Of a stretch of 64,000 nt of DNA, positions 24,254-31,764 are shown piece by piece. Within the stretch, counting starts at the first letter, position 1; every line of letters starts with the position of its first letter. A program made the position numbers and the translations under genes. The stretch comes from Peptoniphilus vaginalis (GTDB taxonomy: Bacteria > Bacillota > Clostridia > Tissierellales > Peptoniphilaceae): contig NZ_FXLP01000005.1 of NCBI RefSeq assembly GCF_900176605.1, forward strand, positions 62,001-126,000. Direction: 5' to 3'. The notes under the pieces are model-generated. The model was not told the DNA's origin, searched no databases, and saw only the letters and a program-made list of their open reading frames with translations.

Positions 24254-24389
24254 TTTCTTTCTCCTTTGTCATTCTTTTTACCTTTAAACTTTCAGCCAGC
24301 TTTTTAGAAACAAGACTAATAGCGAGTAGTGTTATTACGAGCTCATCATCTTTTGTTTCTTTCTGGCCATAGACATCTGTCTTTTCCAT
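24225..24389 (-). CDS. Short phage protein, first gene of the minus-strand early operon
   Basis: Minus-strand ATG at 24389 reads MEKTDVYGQKETKDDELVIT and continues with LLAISLVSKKLAESLKVKRM, 54 residues in all. AGAGAGGT lies 8 bp upstream. It overlaps the following 109-residue gene by 29 bp. It resembles short hypothetical proteins that open this operon in related prophages; function unknown. Confidence 0.6.
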   Translation of the reverse strand: MEKTDVYGQKETKDDELVITLLAISLVSKKLAESLKVKRMTKEKENAKRIIVYC

Positions 24390-24421
24390 TTGTGTACCTC
24401 TCTTTCTAGAGTGGCTTTTTG

Positions 24422-24464
24422 CCCCTCTACCTCTATAAGTAGAATTGGAAGACCATTTTCCGGT
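24422..24464 (-). repeat. ACCGGAAAA leader motif, copy C
   Basis: Read on the minus strand it starts ACCGGAAAATGGTCTTCC and ends in a purine-rich TAGAGGTAGAGG. It lies in the leader of the minus-strand early operon, about 35 bp before the ribosome binding site of the gene at 24389. It matches the other three copies at the ACCGGAAAA block and the ACTTA and GAGGTAG blocks. Confidence 0.65.
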
Positions 24465-24496
24465 TATTTTTAAAAATATTTTCAGGTCTTTTATTT

Positions 24497-24540
24497 GCCT
24501 CTCTAATTACCTAAGTAAAAATGAAAGACCTTTTTCCGGT
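24497..24540 (-). repeat. ACCGGAAAAA leader motif, copy D
   Basis: Minus-strand sequence starting ACCGGAAAAAGGTCTTTC, followed by an A/T-rich spacer, ACTTAG and TTAGAGAGG. It is 33 bp upstream (on the minus strand) of copy C. Confidence 0.65.
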
Positions 24541-24574
24541 TAAAAATAAAAAAAGTTTAAAAAAATTAAAAAAA

Positions 24575-24625
24575 GCCAGCTCAAAAATCTCCTATATAAG
24601 GAAGAAAAATGAGCTGGCATATTTT
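24575..24625. terminator. Hairpin between divergent early operons
   Basis: GCCAGCTCA (24575-24583) pairs perfectly with TGAGCTGGC (24610-24618). A-runs lie to its left and ATTTTTTT to its right, so it can terminate on both strands. It sits between the two minus-strand and the single plus-strand copies of the ACCGGAAAAA motif, so it may attenuate both early operons. Confidence 0.75.
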
Positions 24626-24646
24626 TTTGAAAAAATTTGAAAAATA

Positions 24647-24689
24647 ACCGGAAAAACCTATCTCAAAAAGACTTAGAGAGGTAGGAGGT
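24647..24689 (+). repeat. ACCGGAAAAA leader motif, copy A
   Basis: Runs from ACCGGAAAAACC through ACTTAGAGAGG to TAGGAGGT, so its end is close to the ribosome binding region of the gene at 24722. It aligns without gaps to copy B at 52347-52389 with about 33 matches in 43. Confidence 0.75.
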
Positions 24690-24721
24690 AAAACTCCAAT
24701 AAAAAATAGGAGGACAAAATC

Positions 24722-24928
24722 ATGTTTTATGTAAAAGAAGAACTAAAAGATGGTGTAGAAATCCACATCGAAATAACAGACGAGAACGTATATAACACCT
24801 GCCCAGTGTGTGGTAAGGAAATAGCAGTGGATTTAACAGACGTGTTTTCTGATGGCGATGCAGATTTATTTGCAACATCTGTACTATGTGGTACTTGCTC
24901 GAAGTACATCTTACGAAAGGATGAATGA
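24722..24928 (+). CDS. Small zinc-ribbon protein
   Basis: A 68-residue protein with one four-cysteine zinc ribbon: NTCPVCGKE (about 27-35) and VLCGTCSKY (about 54-62). AGGAGGACAAAATC precedes the ATG. Its stop lies just before the proposed start of the primase-helicase gene, so the two are coupled. It opens the plus-strand early operon and may assist primase or act as a small regulator. Confidence 0.75.
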   Translation: MFYVKEELKDGVEIHIEITDENVYNTCPVCGKEIAVDLTDVFSDGDADLFATSVLCGTCSKYILRKDE

Positions 24929-24929
24929 T

Positions 24930-27197
24930 ATGGAATTTACTATTTTCACATCAAATTCAAAAGGAGTTCAGGGAAACTGCAACTATCCTAATGAAGTAAA
25001 GGTTACGAATAAGGAAGAAATGAAAACGGCAGTTTCAGTTGACCATGTTTGTGCGAGATTTAAGAACAACTATAGATCTAATGATAATTTCATAGAATCA
25101 AATGATGTTGTTATGGATTGTGATAATGACCACTCAGACAATCCTAAAGATTGGATAACCCCAGATATGTTCTCAGAGATGGAGTCCGACATTGATTTTG
25201 TAGCAACTCCTTCAAGGCACAACATGATTAGTAAAGAGGGAAAAACGCCAAGGCCAAAGTGGCACGCTCATTTTCCAATTGAAACCATTAGAGACAAAGA
25301 CGAATATGCATCTTTAAAAAGAAGGATTTTAAAAAAGTATCCATTCTTTGATGATAATGCCCTAGATGCAGCAAGGTTTTTCTTTGGTTCTGACTGTGAT
25401 GAAGTTTACTGGCAAGAAGGCTGGATGAGTATTTGTGATGTTGTAGAAGAAGAGCAGAAGGATTTTGATGATTCTTTTAGTGGACCAATTCTTCAAGGTA
25501 GTAGAAATAATGTCATGAGCCATTTTGCTGGCAGAATTTTAAAAAGATATGGCATAAGCGAAAAAGCAAAAGAAGCATTTACAGAGCATTCTAAAAAATG
25601 TGACCCACCACTTGATGAAGATGAGTTAAATAGGATTTGGTCAAGTGCAGTTAAGTTTTTTAAAAAGAAGATTGCCTCTTCAGATGGATACATTCCACCT
25701 GAAGAGTTCAATGCAGATTTTGACAAAGATTCCTTAAGACCAGATGACTTCTCAGATATTGGTGAGGCTAAGGTTTTAGTTCGTGAATATGGAAATGAGC
25801 TGAAATATACAAAGGCAACGGATTACTTAAGGCATGACGGCCTTAGATGGGTGGAAGATAAGGAACTCGCCCTTGGTGCTGTTGAAGAATTCTTGGATTT
25901 GCAGCTGGCTGATGCAAGAGATGATGTAGATGTAGTTGTAAAGGCCTTGGTTCAAACAGGAGTGCAAGAAGATCTAGCAAGAAGTGGTGGTAGTGCTCTT
26001 TTAAAGCTTTTAACTACAAAGGAGCAAATCAAACTCTACTATTTGTTGGTTGCTGCACAAAACTACCTGAAGTTTGTCATGAAATATAGGAACTACAAAA
26101 ACATCGTAAATACACAAAATGCAGCAAAACCTATGCTTGCCATCGATGTAGCTGAATTGGATAAAAACCCATTTTTCCTAAATACACCTTCAGGGACTAT
26201 TGATATGAATAAGGGAATAGGAAGTCTAAGAAATCAAGAGCCTGAGGATTTAATTACTAAAATTACAAGTCTTTCTCCCAATGAAAAAGGAATAGATATC
26301 TGGATTGAGGCTTTAGATACCTTCTTTTGTGGAGACAAAGAACTTATTGAATATGTGCAAATGACCGTTGGTCTTTCAGCCATAGGAAAAGTTTATCAAG
26401 AGCACATGATTATCGCCTATGGTGATGGTGCAAATGGTAAGTCAACCTTCTGGAACACAATTTTTAGGGTTCTAGGCCATTATGCAGGAAAAATCTCAGC
26501 TGAAGCTTTGGCCGTGAATAACAAAAGAAACTTCAAACCAGAAATGGCTGAGCTTAAAGGAAAAAGACTTATTATTGCATCTGAAATGGAAGAAGGGATG
26601 AGGCTTAATACTGCAACAGTGAAACAGCTTTGTTCTACTGATGAAATTCAAGCAGAAAAAAAGTACAAGGATCCATTTTCCTTTACCCCATCACACACTT
26701 TGGTTTTATACACCAACCATCTTCCGAAGGTAGGGGCAAATGATGATGGAATATGGAGAAGACTTGTCGTCATTCCTTTTAATGCCAAGATTACAGGACG
26801 TAGCGATATTAAGAACTATGCTGACTACCTTTATGAAAAAGCAGGTGGAGCTATTCTTACTTGGATTATTGAAGGCGCCTATAAAGCCATTAAAGCCAAC
26901 TTTAAGACTCCATTACCAAAAGTTGTAAAAGACGCTGTTGAAAGATACCACGAAGATAATGACTGGATGGGTCAGTTTATAGACGAGTGCTGTGATGTTG
27001 ATGAAAATAACTTAGAAAAATCAGGAGAACTATATCAAGCATATAGAGCCTATTGTTTTCAGAATGGAGAATATACACGTTCAACAACAGACTTCTATCA
27101 AGCATTAGACAAGGCAGGGTTTAAACGTCAGAAGAAAAAAGACGGTATGAAGGTATATGGACTTTCATTAAAAACAGGTCAAGACTTCTTAGATTAG
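24930..27197 (+). CDS. D5-type phage primase-helicase
   Basis: Two-domain replication protein of about 755 residues. The N-terminal part resembles an archaeo-eukaryotic-type primase domain (VMDCDNDHSD acidic motif near residue 60, and a RFFFG block). The C-terminal part is an SF3 D5/P4-type helicase with Walker A GDGANGKST (498-506, K504), the acidic IIASEMEEG and the sensor-like LVLYTNHLPKV. I start it at ATG 24930 with AAAGGA at 24916-24921; the open frame extends back to 24852 inside the zinc-ribbon gene. It presumably opens the origin and primes for the family A polymerase. Iteron-like repeats follow it directly. Confidence 0.88.
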   Translation: MEFTIFTSNSKGVQGNCNYPNEVKVTNKEEMKTAVSVDHVCARFKNNYRSNDNFIESNDVVMDCDNDHSDNPKDWITPDMFSEMESDIDFVATPSRHNMISKEGKTPRPKWHAHFPIETIRDKDEYASLKRRILKKYPFFDDNALDAARFFFGSDCDEVYWQEGWMSICDVVEEEQKDFDDSFSGPILQGSRNNVMSHFAGRILKRYGISEKAKEAFTEHSKKCDPPLDEDELNRIWSSAVKFFKKKIASSDGYIPPEEFNADFDKDSLRPDDFSDIGEAKVLVREYGNELKYTKATDYLRHDGLRWVEDKELALGAVEEFLDLQLADARDDVDVVVKALVQTGVQEDLARSGGSALLKLLTTKEQIKLYYLLVAAQNYLKFVMKYRNYKNIVNTQNAAKPMLAIDVAELDKNPFFLNTPSGTIDMNKGIGSLRNQEPEDLITKITSLSPNEKGIDIWIEALDTFFCGDKELIEYVQMTVGLSAIGKVYQEHMIIAYGDGANGKSTFWNTIFRVLGHYAGKISAEALAVNNKRNFKPEMAELKGKRLIIASEMEEGMRLNTATVKQLCSTDEIQAEKKYKDPFSFTPSHTLVLYTNHLPKVGANDDGIWRRLVVIPFNAKITGRSDIKNYADYLYEKAGGAILTWIIEGAYKAIKANFKTPLPKVVKDAVERYHEDNDWMGQFIDECCDVDENNLEKSGELYQAYRAYCFQNGEYTRSTTDFYQALDKAGFKRQKKKDGMKVYGLSLKTGQDFLD

Positions 27198-27480
27198 GTG
27201 ATGGTCGATTGGAATCGACTGTCATCGACTGTCACCTTTTTTGACAAAGTGCAGGTCAATTTCAAGAACTATGTCATTTTAATTTGAAAAGTTTTTTCAT
27301 TTGACCGTCAACGACCTGCGCCTTGAGGGAAATCGACTGTCAACGACCTGCACCGACTGTCATCATAAAGATGGCTAAAAACAAGAATTTATAGCTATAG
27401 GTGATAGTCTCGATAGTCTATTTTAAAAAGTTCTATATATAGATAAAAATTAAAAAATACCTATAGGGGAGTTTATGTAA
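27198..27480. other. Repeat-rich region after the primase, candidate replication origin
   Basis: Four copies of CGACTGTCA (27216-27224, 27226-27234, 27334-27342, 27354-27362), two of ACGACCTGC (27311-27319, 27343-27351) and an inverted TGCAGGTC (27250-27257). These short direct repeats in an otherwise A/T-rich non-coding stretch have the look of iterons. There is no gene here. Confidence 0.55.
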
Positions 27481-27520
27481 CGAGTATCGAGACCATCACC
27501 CTTAATTGATGGAGGTCAAA

Positions 27521-27802
27521 TTGGAAGAAAAATTTATAGAAGAAAAATTAATAGCTGAAGTTAAAAAGCGTGGAGGCATTTGTCCTAAATGGGTCTCACC
27601 TGGTTTTGTGGGTGTTCCCGATAGACTGGTATTTTTACCTGATGGGAAATTCGCCATGGTGGAAGTAAAGTCCACTGGCAAAAAGCCAAGACCTATACAA
27701 ATATCAAGGCACAAGCGTTTAAAAGACTTAGGCTTTCAAGTTTATGTATTAGATGAAATAGAGCAAATCGGAGGGATTTTAAATGAAATACAACGCACAT
27801 GA
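27521..27802 (+). CDS. VRR-NUC nuclease domain protein
   Basis: Stand-alone VRR-NUC (PD-(D/E)XK fold) protein of about 93 residues. Motif residues are in GVPDRLVFLPDGKFAMVEVKSTGK: the D of PDR and the E and K of MVEVK. Members of this family act as structure-specific nucleases in phage DNA metabolism. I prefer the TTG at 27521 because GGAGG lies at 27511-27515; ATG 27509 or TTG 27506 would begin inside that site. It overlaps the SNF2-helicase gene by 20 bp, and the two gene types are commonly coupled. Confidence 0.88.
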   Translation: MEEKFIEEKLIAEVKKRGGICPKWVSPGFVGVPDRLVFLPDGKFAMVEVKSTGKKPRPIQISRHKRLKDLGFQVYVLDEIEQIGGILNEIQRT

Positions 27803-29168
27803 ATATCAAGAATACTGCATTAACTACATTTTAAAAAATAAGATAGCTGCAATCTTTTTAGATTGTGGACTTGGTAAAACAAGCATTACCCTATCAGCAA
27901 TTAATGAGCTGATGTATAACAGGTTTGAAATCAGTAAAGTTTTAGTCGTTGCACCACTCAGGGTAGCGAAACTTAGTTGGCCTGATGAAATAGAAAAGTT
28001 TGATGATTTTAAAAATTTAAGTTACTCACTTGTTGTAGGTGGTCTTAAAGCAAGGAAAGAAGCACTGGAAAAAGAAGCAGATATTTATATTATCAATCGT
28101 GAAAACCTACAGTGGCTTATTGAGAAAAGTGGAAAGGCCTTTGACTATGACATGGTAGTCCTTGATGAATTATCTAGCTTTAAAAATTGGAATAGTAAAA
28201 GAGTTAAGGCCTTTATGAAAGTTAGACCAAAGGTAAAAAGAGTAGTTGGACTAACTGGTACACCATCTCCCAACGGATTAATGGACTTATTTTCACAAAT
28301 AAAATGCCTTGATATGGGAGAAAGGTTAGGTCGCTTTATAAGTCAGTACCGAATTAACTACTTTAGACCTGGAAGAATGAATGGACCAATTGTCTATGAG
28401 TATATTCCACTTAAAGATGCTGAAAGAAGAATCTACGATAAGATTTCAGATATTACCATTTCCATGAGAGCAATGGATCATTTAAAGATGCCAAAGCTAA
28501 TAAATACAAGATACCCAGTATATATGGACGGATTAGAAGATGAACTCTACGAAGAAATGAAAGAAGGCTTTGTCTTAAAATACATTGATGGAAGAGAAGT
28601 TACAGCTTCAAATGCAGCAGTCCTTTCAGGTAAATTATGTCAATTAAGTAATGGTGCAATTTATACAGAGGATAAAGAAATTATTAAAATCCATGACAAA
28701 AAGCTGGATGCCTTAGAAGATATTATTGAATCAGCAAATGGTAAACCAGTCCTTGTAGCTTATTGGTTCGCCCATGACCTTGAAAGAATAGAAGAAAGAC
28801 TCAATAAAGAAAAGATTCCTTATGAACGTCTTAAGTCAAATGAAAGTATTAGAAGATGGAATGCAGGAGATGTTCCTGTAGGTTTAATCCATCCTGCAAG
28901 TGCGGGTCATGGTTTAAATTTACAAAAGGGAGGAAATCATCTCGTTTGGTTTGGTCTTACTTGGTCCTTGGAACTCTATCAACAAACGGTAGCTAGATTA
29001 TATAGGCAAGGTCAAGAGGAACAAACTGTTGTGGTACAACACATCGTAAATGCTGATACCATTGATGAAGATATCCTTAAAGCCTTAACCCATAAAGAAA
29101 ATACACAGAATGCCTTGATTGATGCTGTCAAAGCAAAATTACAACCTAAAAATGGAGGCTTAAAATGA
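27783..29168 (+). CDS. SNF2-like SF2 helicase of the phage replication region
   Basis: DNA-dependent ATPase of 461 residues. Walker A DCGLGKTS (27-34, K32), motif II as VVLDELSSFK, motif III LTGTPSPNG, and C-terminal motif VI QQTVARLYRQGQ. This short SNF2-type helicase follows the VRR-NUC gene in many Firmicutes prophages and probably works with it in branch processing or replication restart. AGGGATTTTAA precedes the ATG inside the end of the VRR-NUC gene. Confidence 0.9.
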   Translation: MKYNAHEYQEYCINYILKNKIAAIFLDCGLGKTSITLSAINELMYNRFEISKVLVVAPLRVAKLSWPDEIEKFDDFKNLSYSLVVGGLKARKEALEKEADIYIINRENLQWLIEKSGKAFDYDMVVLDELSSFKNWNSKRVKAFMKVRPKVKRVVGLTGTPSPNGLMDLFSQIKCLDMGERLGRFISQYRINYFRPGRMNGPIVYEYIPLKDAERRIYDKISDITISMRAMDHLKMPKLINTRYPVYMDGLEDELYEEMKEGFVLKYIDGREVTASNAAVLSGKLCQLSNGAIYTEDKEIIKIHDKKLDALEDIIESANGKPVLVAYWFAHDLERIEERLNKEKIPYERLKSNESIRRWNAGDVPVGLIHPASAGHGLNLQKGGNHLVWFGLTWSLELYQQTVARLYRQGQEEQTVVVQHIVNADTIDEDILKALTHKENTQNALIDAVKAKLQPKNGGLK

Positions 29169-29593
29169 ACACAAAAGAATATTTAAAGCAAGCTTTTTAT
29201 TTAGATAAGAGGATAAATTCAAAGTTAGAACAAGTAGAAAACCTAAATACATTAGCTACAAAAGCAAATGCTACTTTATCAGATATGCCGAAAAGTCCTA
29301 ATAGAGGGACATCTAGACTTGAAGAAACCATTGTAAAAATTATAGACCTACAAGAAGAAATAAATAAGGATATAGATAAACTAGTGGACCTTAAAGCTGA
29401 AATTGTTAGACTAATTAAAAAAGTAGAAAACAAAGAACTTCAAGCTATTCTTGAAAAAAGATATCTTTGTTTTGATTCTTGGGAGAAGATAGCTTTTGAG
29501 ATGAATTACGATATTAGACATATTCATAGACTTCATAATCGAGGATTGAAAGATATATCTTCTCTGAAATTAAGTAGTCACAAAATGTCATAG
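29165..29593 (+). CDS. DUF1492 / ArpU-like late transcription regulator
   Basis: A 142-residue protein with a long N-terminal coiled coil (about 10-90) and a C-terminal sigma-70 region 4-like HTH (about 95-135: LEKRYLCFDSWEKIAFEMNYDIRHIHRLHNRGL). The family is thought to control phage late gene expression or muramidase export. Start overlaps the helicase stop by 4 bp. It is the last early gene, followed by a hairpin and the late packaging genes, a position that fits a late activator. Confidence 0.85.
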   Translation: MNTKEYLKQAFYLDKRINSKLEQVENLNTLATKANATLSDMPKSPNRGTSRLEETIVKIIDLQEEINKDIDKLVDLKAEIVRLIKKVENKELQAILEKRYLCFDSWEKIAFEMNYDIRHIHRLHNRGLKDISSLKLSSHKMS

Positions 29594-29680
29594 AATGTCA
29601 CTAAGCAAATGTAGTATAGTTAGAATAGCAAAAGAATAATTAATAGAGCCTTGAAGATTTAATCTTCGAGGCTTTCTTTA
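29583..29680 (+). promoter_or_regulatory. Early/late junction with direct repeat and hairpin
   Basis: AATGTCA occurs twice with an 11-bp period (about 29585-29602), then GTAGTATAGTTAGAATAG resembles a -10 region. A hairpin follows: AGCCTTGAAGAT (29647-29658) with ATCTTCGAGGCT (29662-29673), then TTCTTTAT. The repeat is a candidate binding site for the DUF1492 protein encoded just upstream, and the hairpin a terminator or antitermination target. Role inferred. Confidence 0.55.
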
Positions 29681-29692
29681 TGGGGTGATAAA

Positions 29693-30052
29693 GTGCCAAG
29701 AAAACCTAAGAGACCATGTTCTCATCCAGGTTGTCCTGAATTAGTTGATGGACGATTCTGTAAGAAACATGAGAAAGAATACAACAAAAACTATGAAAAA
29801 TATAAACGAGATCCTAAAACTCATAAGCGTTATGGAAAAGCATGGAGACTTATAAGAAAAAGATATGTAGCAGAGCATCCGCTTTGTGAGATGTGCTTAA
29901 AAGAAAATAGAATGACAAAGGTAGAGGAAGTACATCACATACTTCCTCTTTCTCGTGGTGGAACTAATAACGAAGACAATCTTATGGGTCTTTGTAAATC
30001 ATGTCATTCAAAGATTCATGCCGAGCGTGGAGATAGATTCGGACGAGAATAG
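29693..30052 (+). CDS. HNH endonuclease of the packaging module
   Basis: A 119-residue HNH nuclease. An N-terminal Cys-rich segment (CSHPGCPELVDGRFCKKHE) precedes the HNH core with CEMC, VEEVHHILPLSRGG, NLMGLCKSCHSKIH. In cos phages of Gram-positive hosts an HNH protein beside the terminase genes is needed for specific cos cleavage. It starts with GTG at 29693 behind GGGGTGATAAA. The next feature is GC-rich cos-like DNA. Confidence 0.9.
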   Translation: MPRKPKRPCSHPGCPELVDGRFCKKHEKEYNKNYEKYKRDPKTHKRYGKAWRLIRKRYVAEHPLCEMCLKENRMTKVEEVHHILPLSRGGTNNEDNLMGLCKSCHSKIHAERGDRFGRE

Positions 30053-30146
30053 TTTTGAGGGGAGGGGGAGTCTTAATCTCTACGACTGATTTCCCTACCA
30101 ACGGTGCCGCCCTCTCACGAACAAAAAAACGGGTTCAAAGGGGGTA
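30053..30146 (+). other. Candidate cos site region
   Basis: An unusual G-run (GAGGGGAGGGGGAGTC) and a GC-rich patch with CGGTGCCGCCCTCTCAC lie in otherwise A/T-rich DNA, between the HNH gene and, past the Abi gene, the small terminase gene. This is where cos lies in HK97-like phages with this gene order. The cut position cannot be read from the sequence. Confidence 0.5.
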
Positions 30147-31028
30147 TTAAAGAATATCTTTCCAATTAGGAGGAAAACCCATAAATTTATAGTTGAAGTA
30201 GCCTTGGTATTTATTAAAGGTATTTTCTAAATCTTTTAAAAGGGATTCCCATTGGTCGTTTGAGTTTAAAATTCTCTTTATGATTAAAAGAATGGGGAAT
30301 ATTTTATTTTGCTTGCCCTTATATTGTTTGTTTTCAGAATAAAGACGGGGAGTCTCTTTTAAAGGCATATTATAAAGTCGAGTGTAATGGGCACAAATGT
30401 TTCTAACTTCAACAAGACATAAAATCCAATTTTTTAAATATTTAGGGTCTGTGTTGTAATAATCAGAAATTACCTTTTGATCTTCATCCTTAAGAATACT
30501 AAACAAAGAAGATAAATTTCCAAAAGACATGAGCTCAACGGATACCCAGATTGGAAACTTACCATCATATTTTCTTAGGTGGTGTTTAACAAATGGTTTA
30601 TTCTTTTGCCTGTCAACTTCGTTGCTAAGATTCTCATTTATGATGGAATATATGGTTTGACCTTTTTTATTCGTTTTATGAATGAAATTATCTTCGTGCA
30701 TAAGTACATCGGAACCATATGTAATAGCTAGGTGGTAAGCAATTTGAGTTCTAAGCTCTATTTCAATTTGCTCAATAGTTCTAATGAGGTTGTTTTTAAA
30801 TTGGCTATCAAAGCAATAAAGGTTAAAGAGATGCTCGATAGTAATATGGTCCTTATAATGCTCTTTATTATTATATTTTTTAAGACCAATACCATAACCT
30901 GAAAGTCTGTAATAATTTACTTTTTTCAAAATTTTTGTTGCATAAACTTCATCTTTGATTTTTAAGTTATGGTCAATTTTTAATTTGGTAATTTGATCTT
31001 CGTAGTTTAAAGCAGGTTTTAATGTCAT
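30147..31028 (-). CDS. Abi-family (AbiD/AbiF, Abi_2) HEPN protein
   Basis: A 293-residue abortive-infection-type protein on the opposite strand to the late genes. It carries YYRLSGYG near residue 45 and two HEPN-style motifs, R-x5-H (RTQIAYH) and R-x4-H (RNICAH), at about 93-99 and 209-214 from the proposed start. These are the RNase motifs of AbiF-type proteins, which are regarded as relatives of Cas13 nucleases. I start it at ATG 31028 with GAGGAG at spacing 8; the TTG extension to 31043 overlaps that site. It has its own promoter and a structured leader RNA (31043-31108). It has been inserted between cos and terminase, as a late-operon cargo gene. Confidence 0.85.
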   Translation of the reverse strand: MTLKPALNYEDQITKLKIDHNLKIKDEVYATKILKKVNYYRLSGYGIGLKKYNNKEHYKDHITIEHLFNLYCFDSQFKNNLIRTIEQIEIELRTQIAYHLAITYGSDVLMHEDNFIHKTNKKGQTIYSIINENLSNEVDRQKNKPFVKHHLRKYDGKFPIWVSVELMSFGNLSSLFSILKDEDQKVISDYYNTDPKYLKNWILCLVEVRNICAHYTRLYNMPLKETPRLYSENKQYKGKQNKIFPILLIIKRILNSNDQWESLLKDLENTFNKYQGYFNYKFMGFPPNWKDIL

Positions 31029-31042
31029 ATAATTTCTCCTCA

Positions 31043-31108
31043 ATATAAAAAAGCCCTCTCCGTGGTCCGCATGTAGAGAATCTACATTAAGCGTGGAGAG
31101 GTTCTGTT
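31043..31108 (-). ncRNA. Structured leader RNA / candidate RNA antitoxin of the Abi gene
   Basis: On the minus strand CCTCTCC (31095-31101) pairs with GGAGAGG (31055-31061), and inside it ATGTAGA (31081-31087) pairs with TCTACAT (31071-31077). A GGGCTTTTTTAT tail makes it an intrinsic terminator ending just before the Abi ribosome binding site. So most transcripts may stop as a roughly 60-nt RNA. Small RNAs upstream of AbiF-type genes have been reported to act as antitoxins; applying that here is inference. Confidence 0.65.
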
Positions 31109-31114
31109 AAATTA

Positions 31115-31142
31115 ATTATAACATAGAACTAGTCAAAGTCAA
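31115..31142 (-). promoter_or_regulatory. Promoter of the Abi leader RNA
   Basis: Minus-strand TTGACT (31137-31142), 16-bp spacer, perfect TATAAT (31115-31120). A second TTGACT lies closer in (31131-31136). It lies upstream of and opposed to the small terminase gene. Confidence 0.75.
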
Positions 31143-31186
31143 TAACATACATGAGAAAAGAAACAAAACAACTAGGAGGTGATACT

Positions 31187-31759
31187 ATCGCTAAAGATGG
31201 AACATACAGAGGTGGAAGAAGAGTAAAAGCAGGTGGCAAACCACAGCCTGCTGTTGAAAAAATAGAAAAAGGTAAAAAGGTAGAAATTTTAATGAATGAT
31301 ATTCCAACATTCACTCCAGAAGAAATAGATGCAGTTGACTTACCAGATGGATCAGTTCTTGATGGAACCGATATGCCTACACCAAGTGACTATCTATCAG
31401 CAAAGCAAAAGAATGGAATACCACTTGGTGCTGATGAAATATATAAAGAGACATGGTCTTGGTTAAAACAGAGAAACTGTGAAAACTTAGTAAATCCAAG
31501 ATTATTAGAATCCTACTCCCAGGCTTTTGCAAGATACATTCAATGTGAAGAGGCAATAAGTCAATTTGGACTTTTAGGAAAGCATCCTACAACTGGTGGA
31601 GTTATTGCATCTCCATTTGTACAGATGTCTAGCCAGTTTCAAAAGACGGCCAATCTTCTATGGTACGAGATTTATGACATAGTTAAAGAAAACTGCACGG
31701 AAGTATATGAAGACTATGGAGAAGATATGATGGAAAAATTACTAAGGCAGAGGAGGTAA
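31187..31759 (+). CDS. P27-family small terminase subunit (TerS), apparent ATC start
   Basis: DNA-recognition subunit of the packaging motor, about 190 residues. The family opening AKDGTYRGGRRVKAGGKP and the C-terminal block NPRLLESYSQAFARYIQCEEAISQFG with IASPFVQMSSQFQKTANLLWYEIY are clear. AGGAGGT (31174-31180) with a 6-nt spacer points to codon ATC at 31187, exactly where homologues have ATG. The only standard in-frame start, ATG 31151, has no ribosome binding site. So either a rare near-cognate start or a start-codon mutation is present. Confidence 0.85.
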   Translation: MAKDGTYRGGRRVKAGGKPQPAVEKIEKGKKVEILMNDIPTFTPEEIDAVDLPDGSVLDGTDMPTPSDYLSAKQKNGIPLGADEIYKETWSWLKQRNCENLVNPRLLESYSQAFARYIQCEEAISQFGLLGKHPTTGGVIASPFVQMSSQFQKTANLLWYEIYDIVKENCTEVYEDYGEDMMEKLLRQRR

Positions 31760-31764
31760 TAAAT

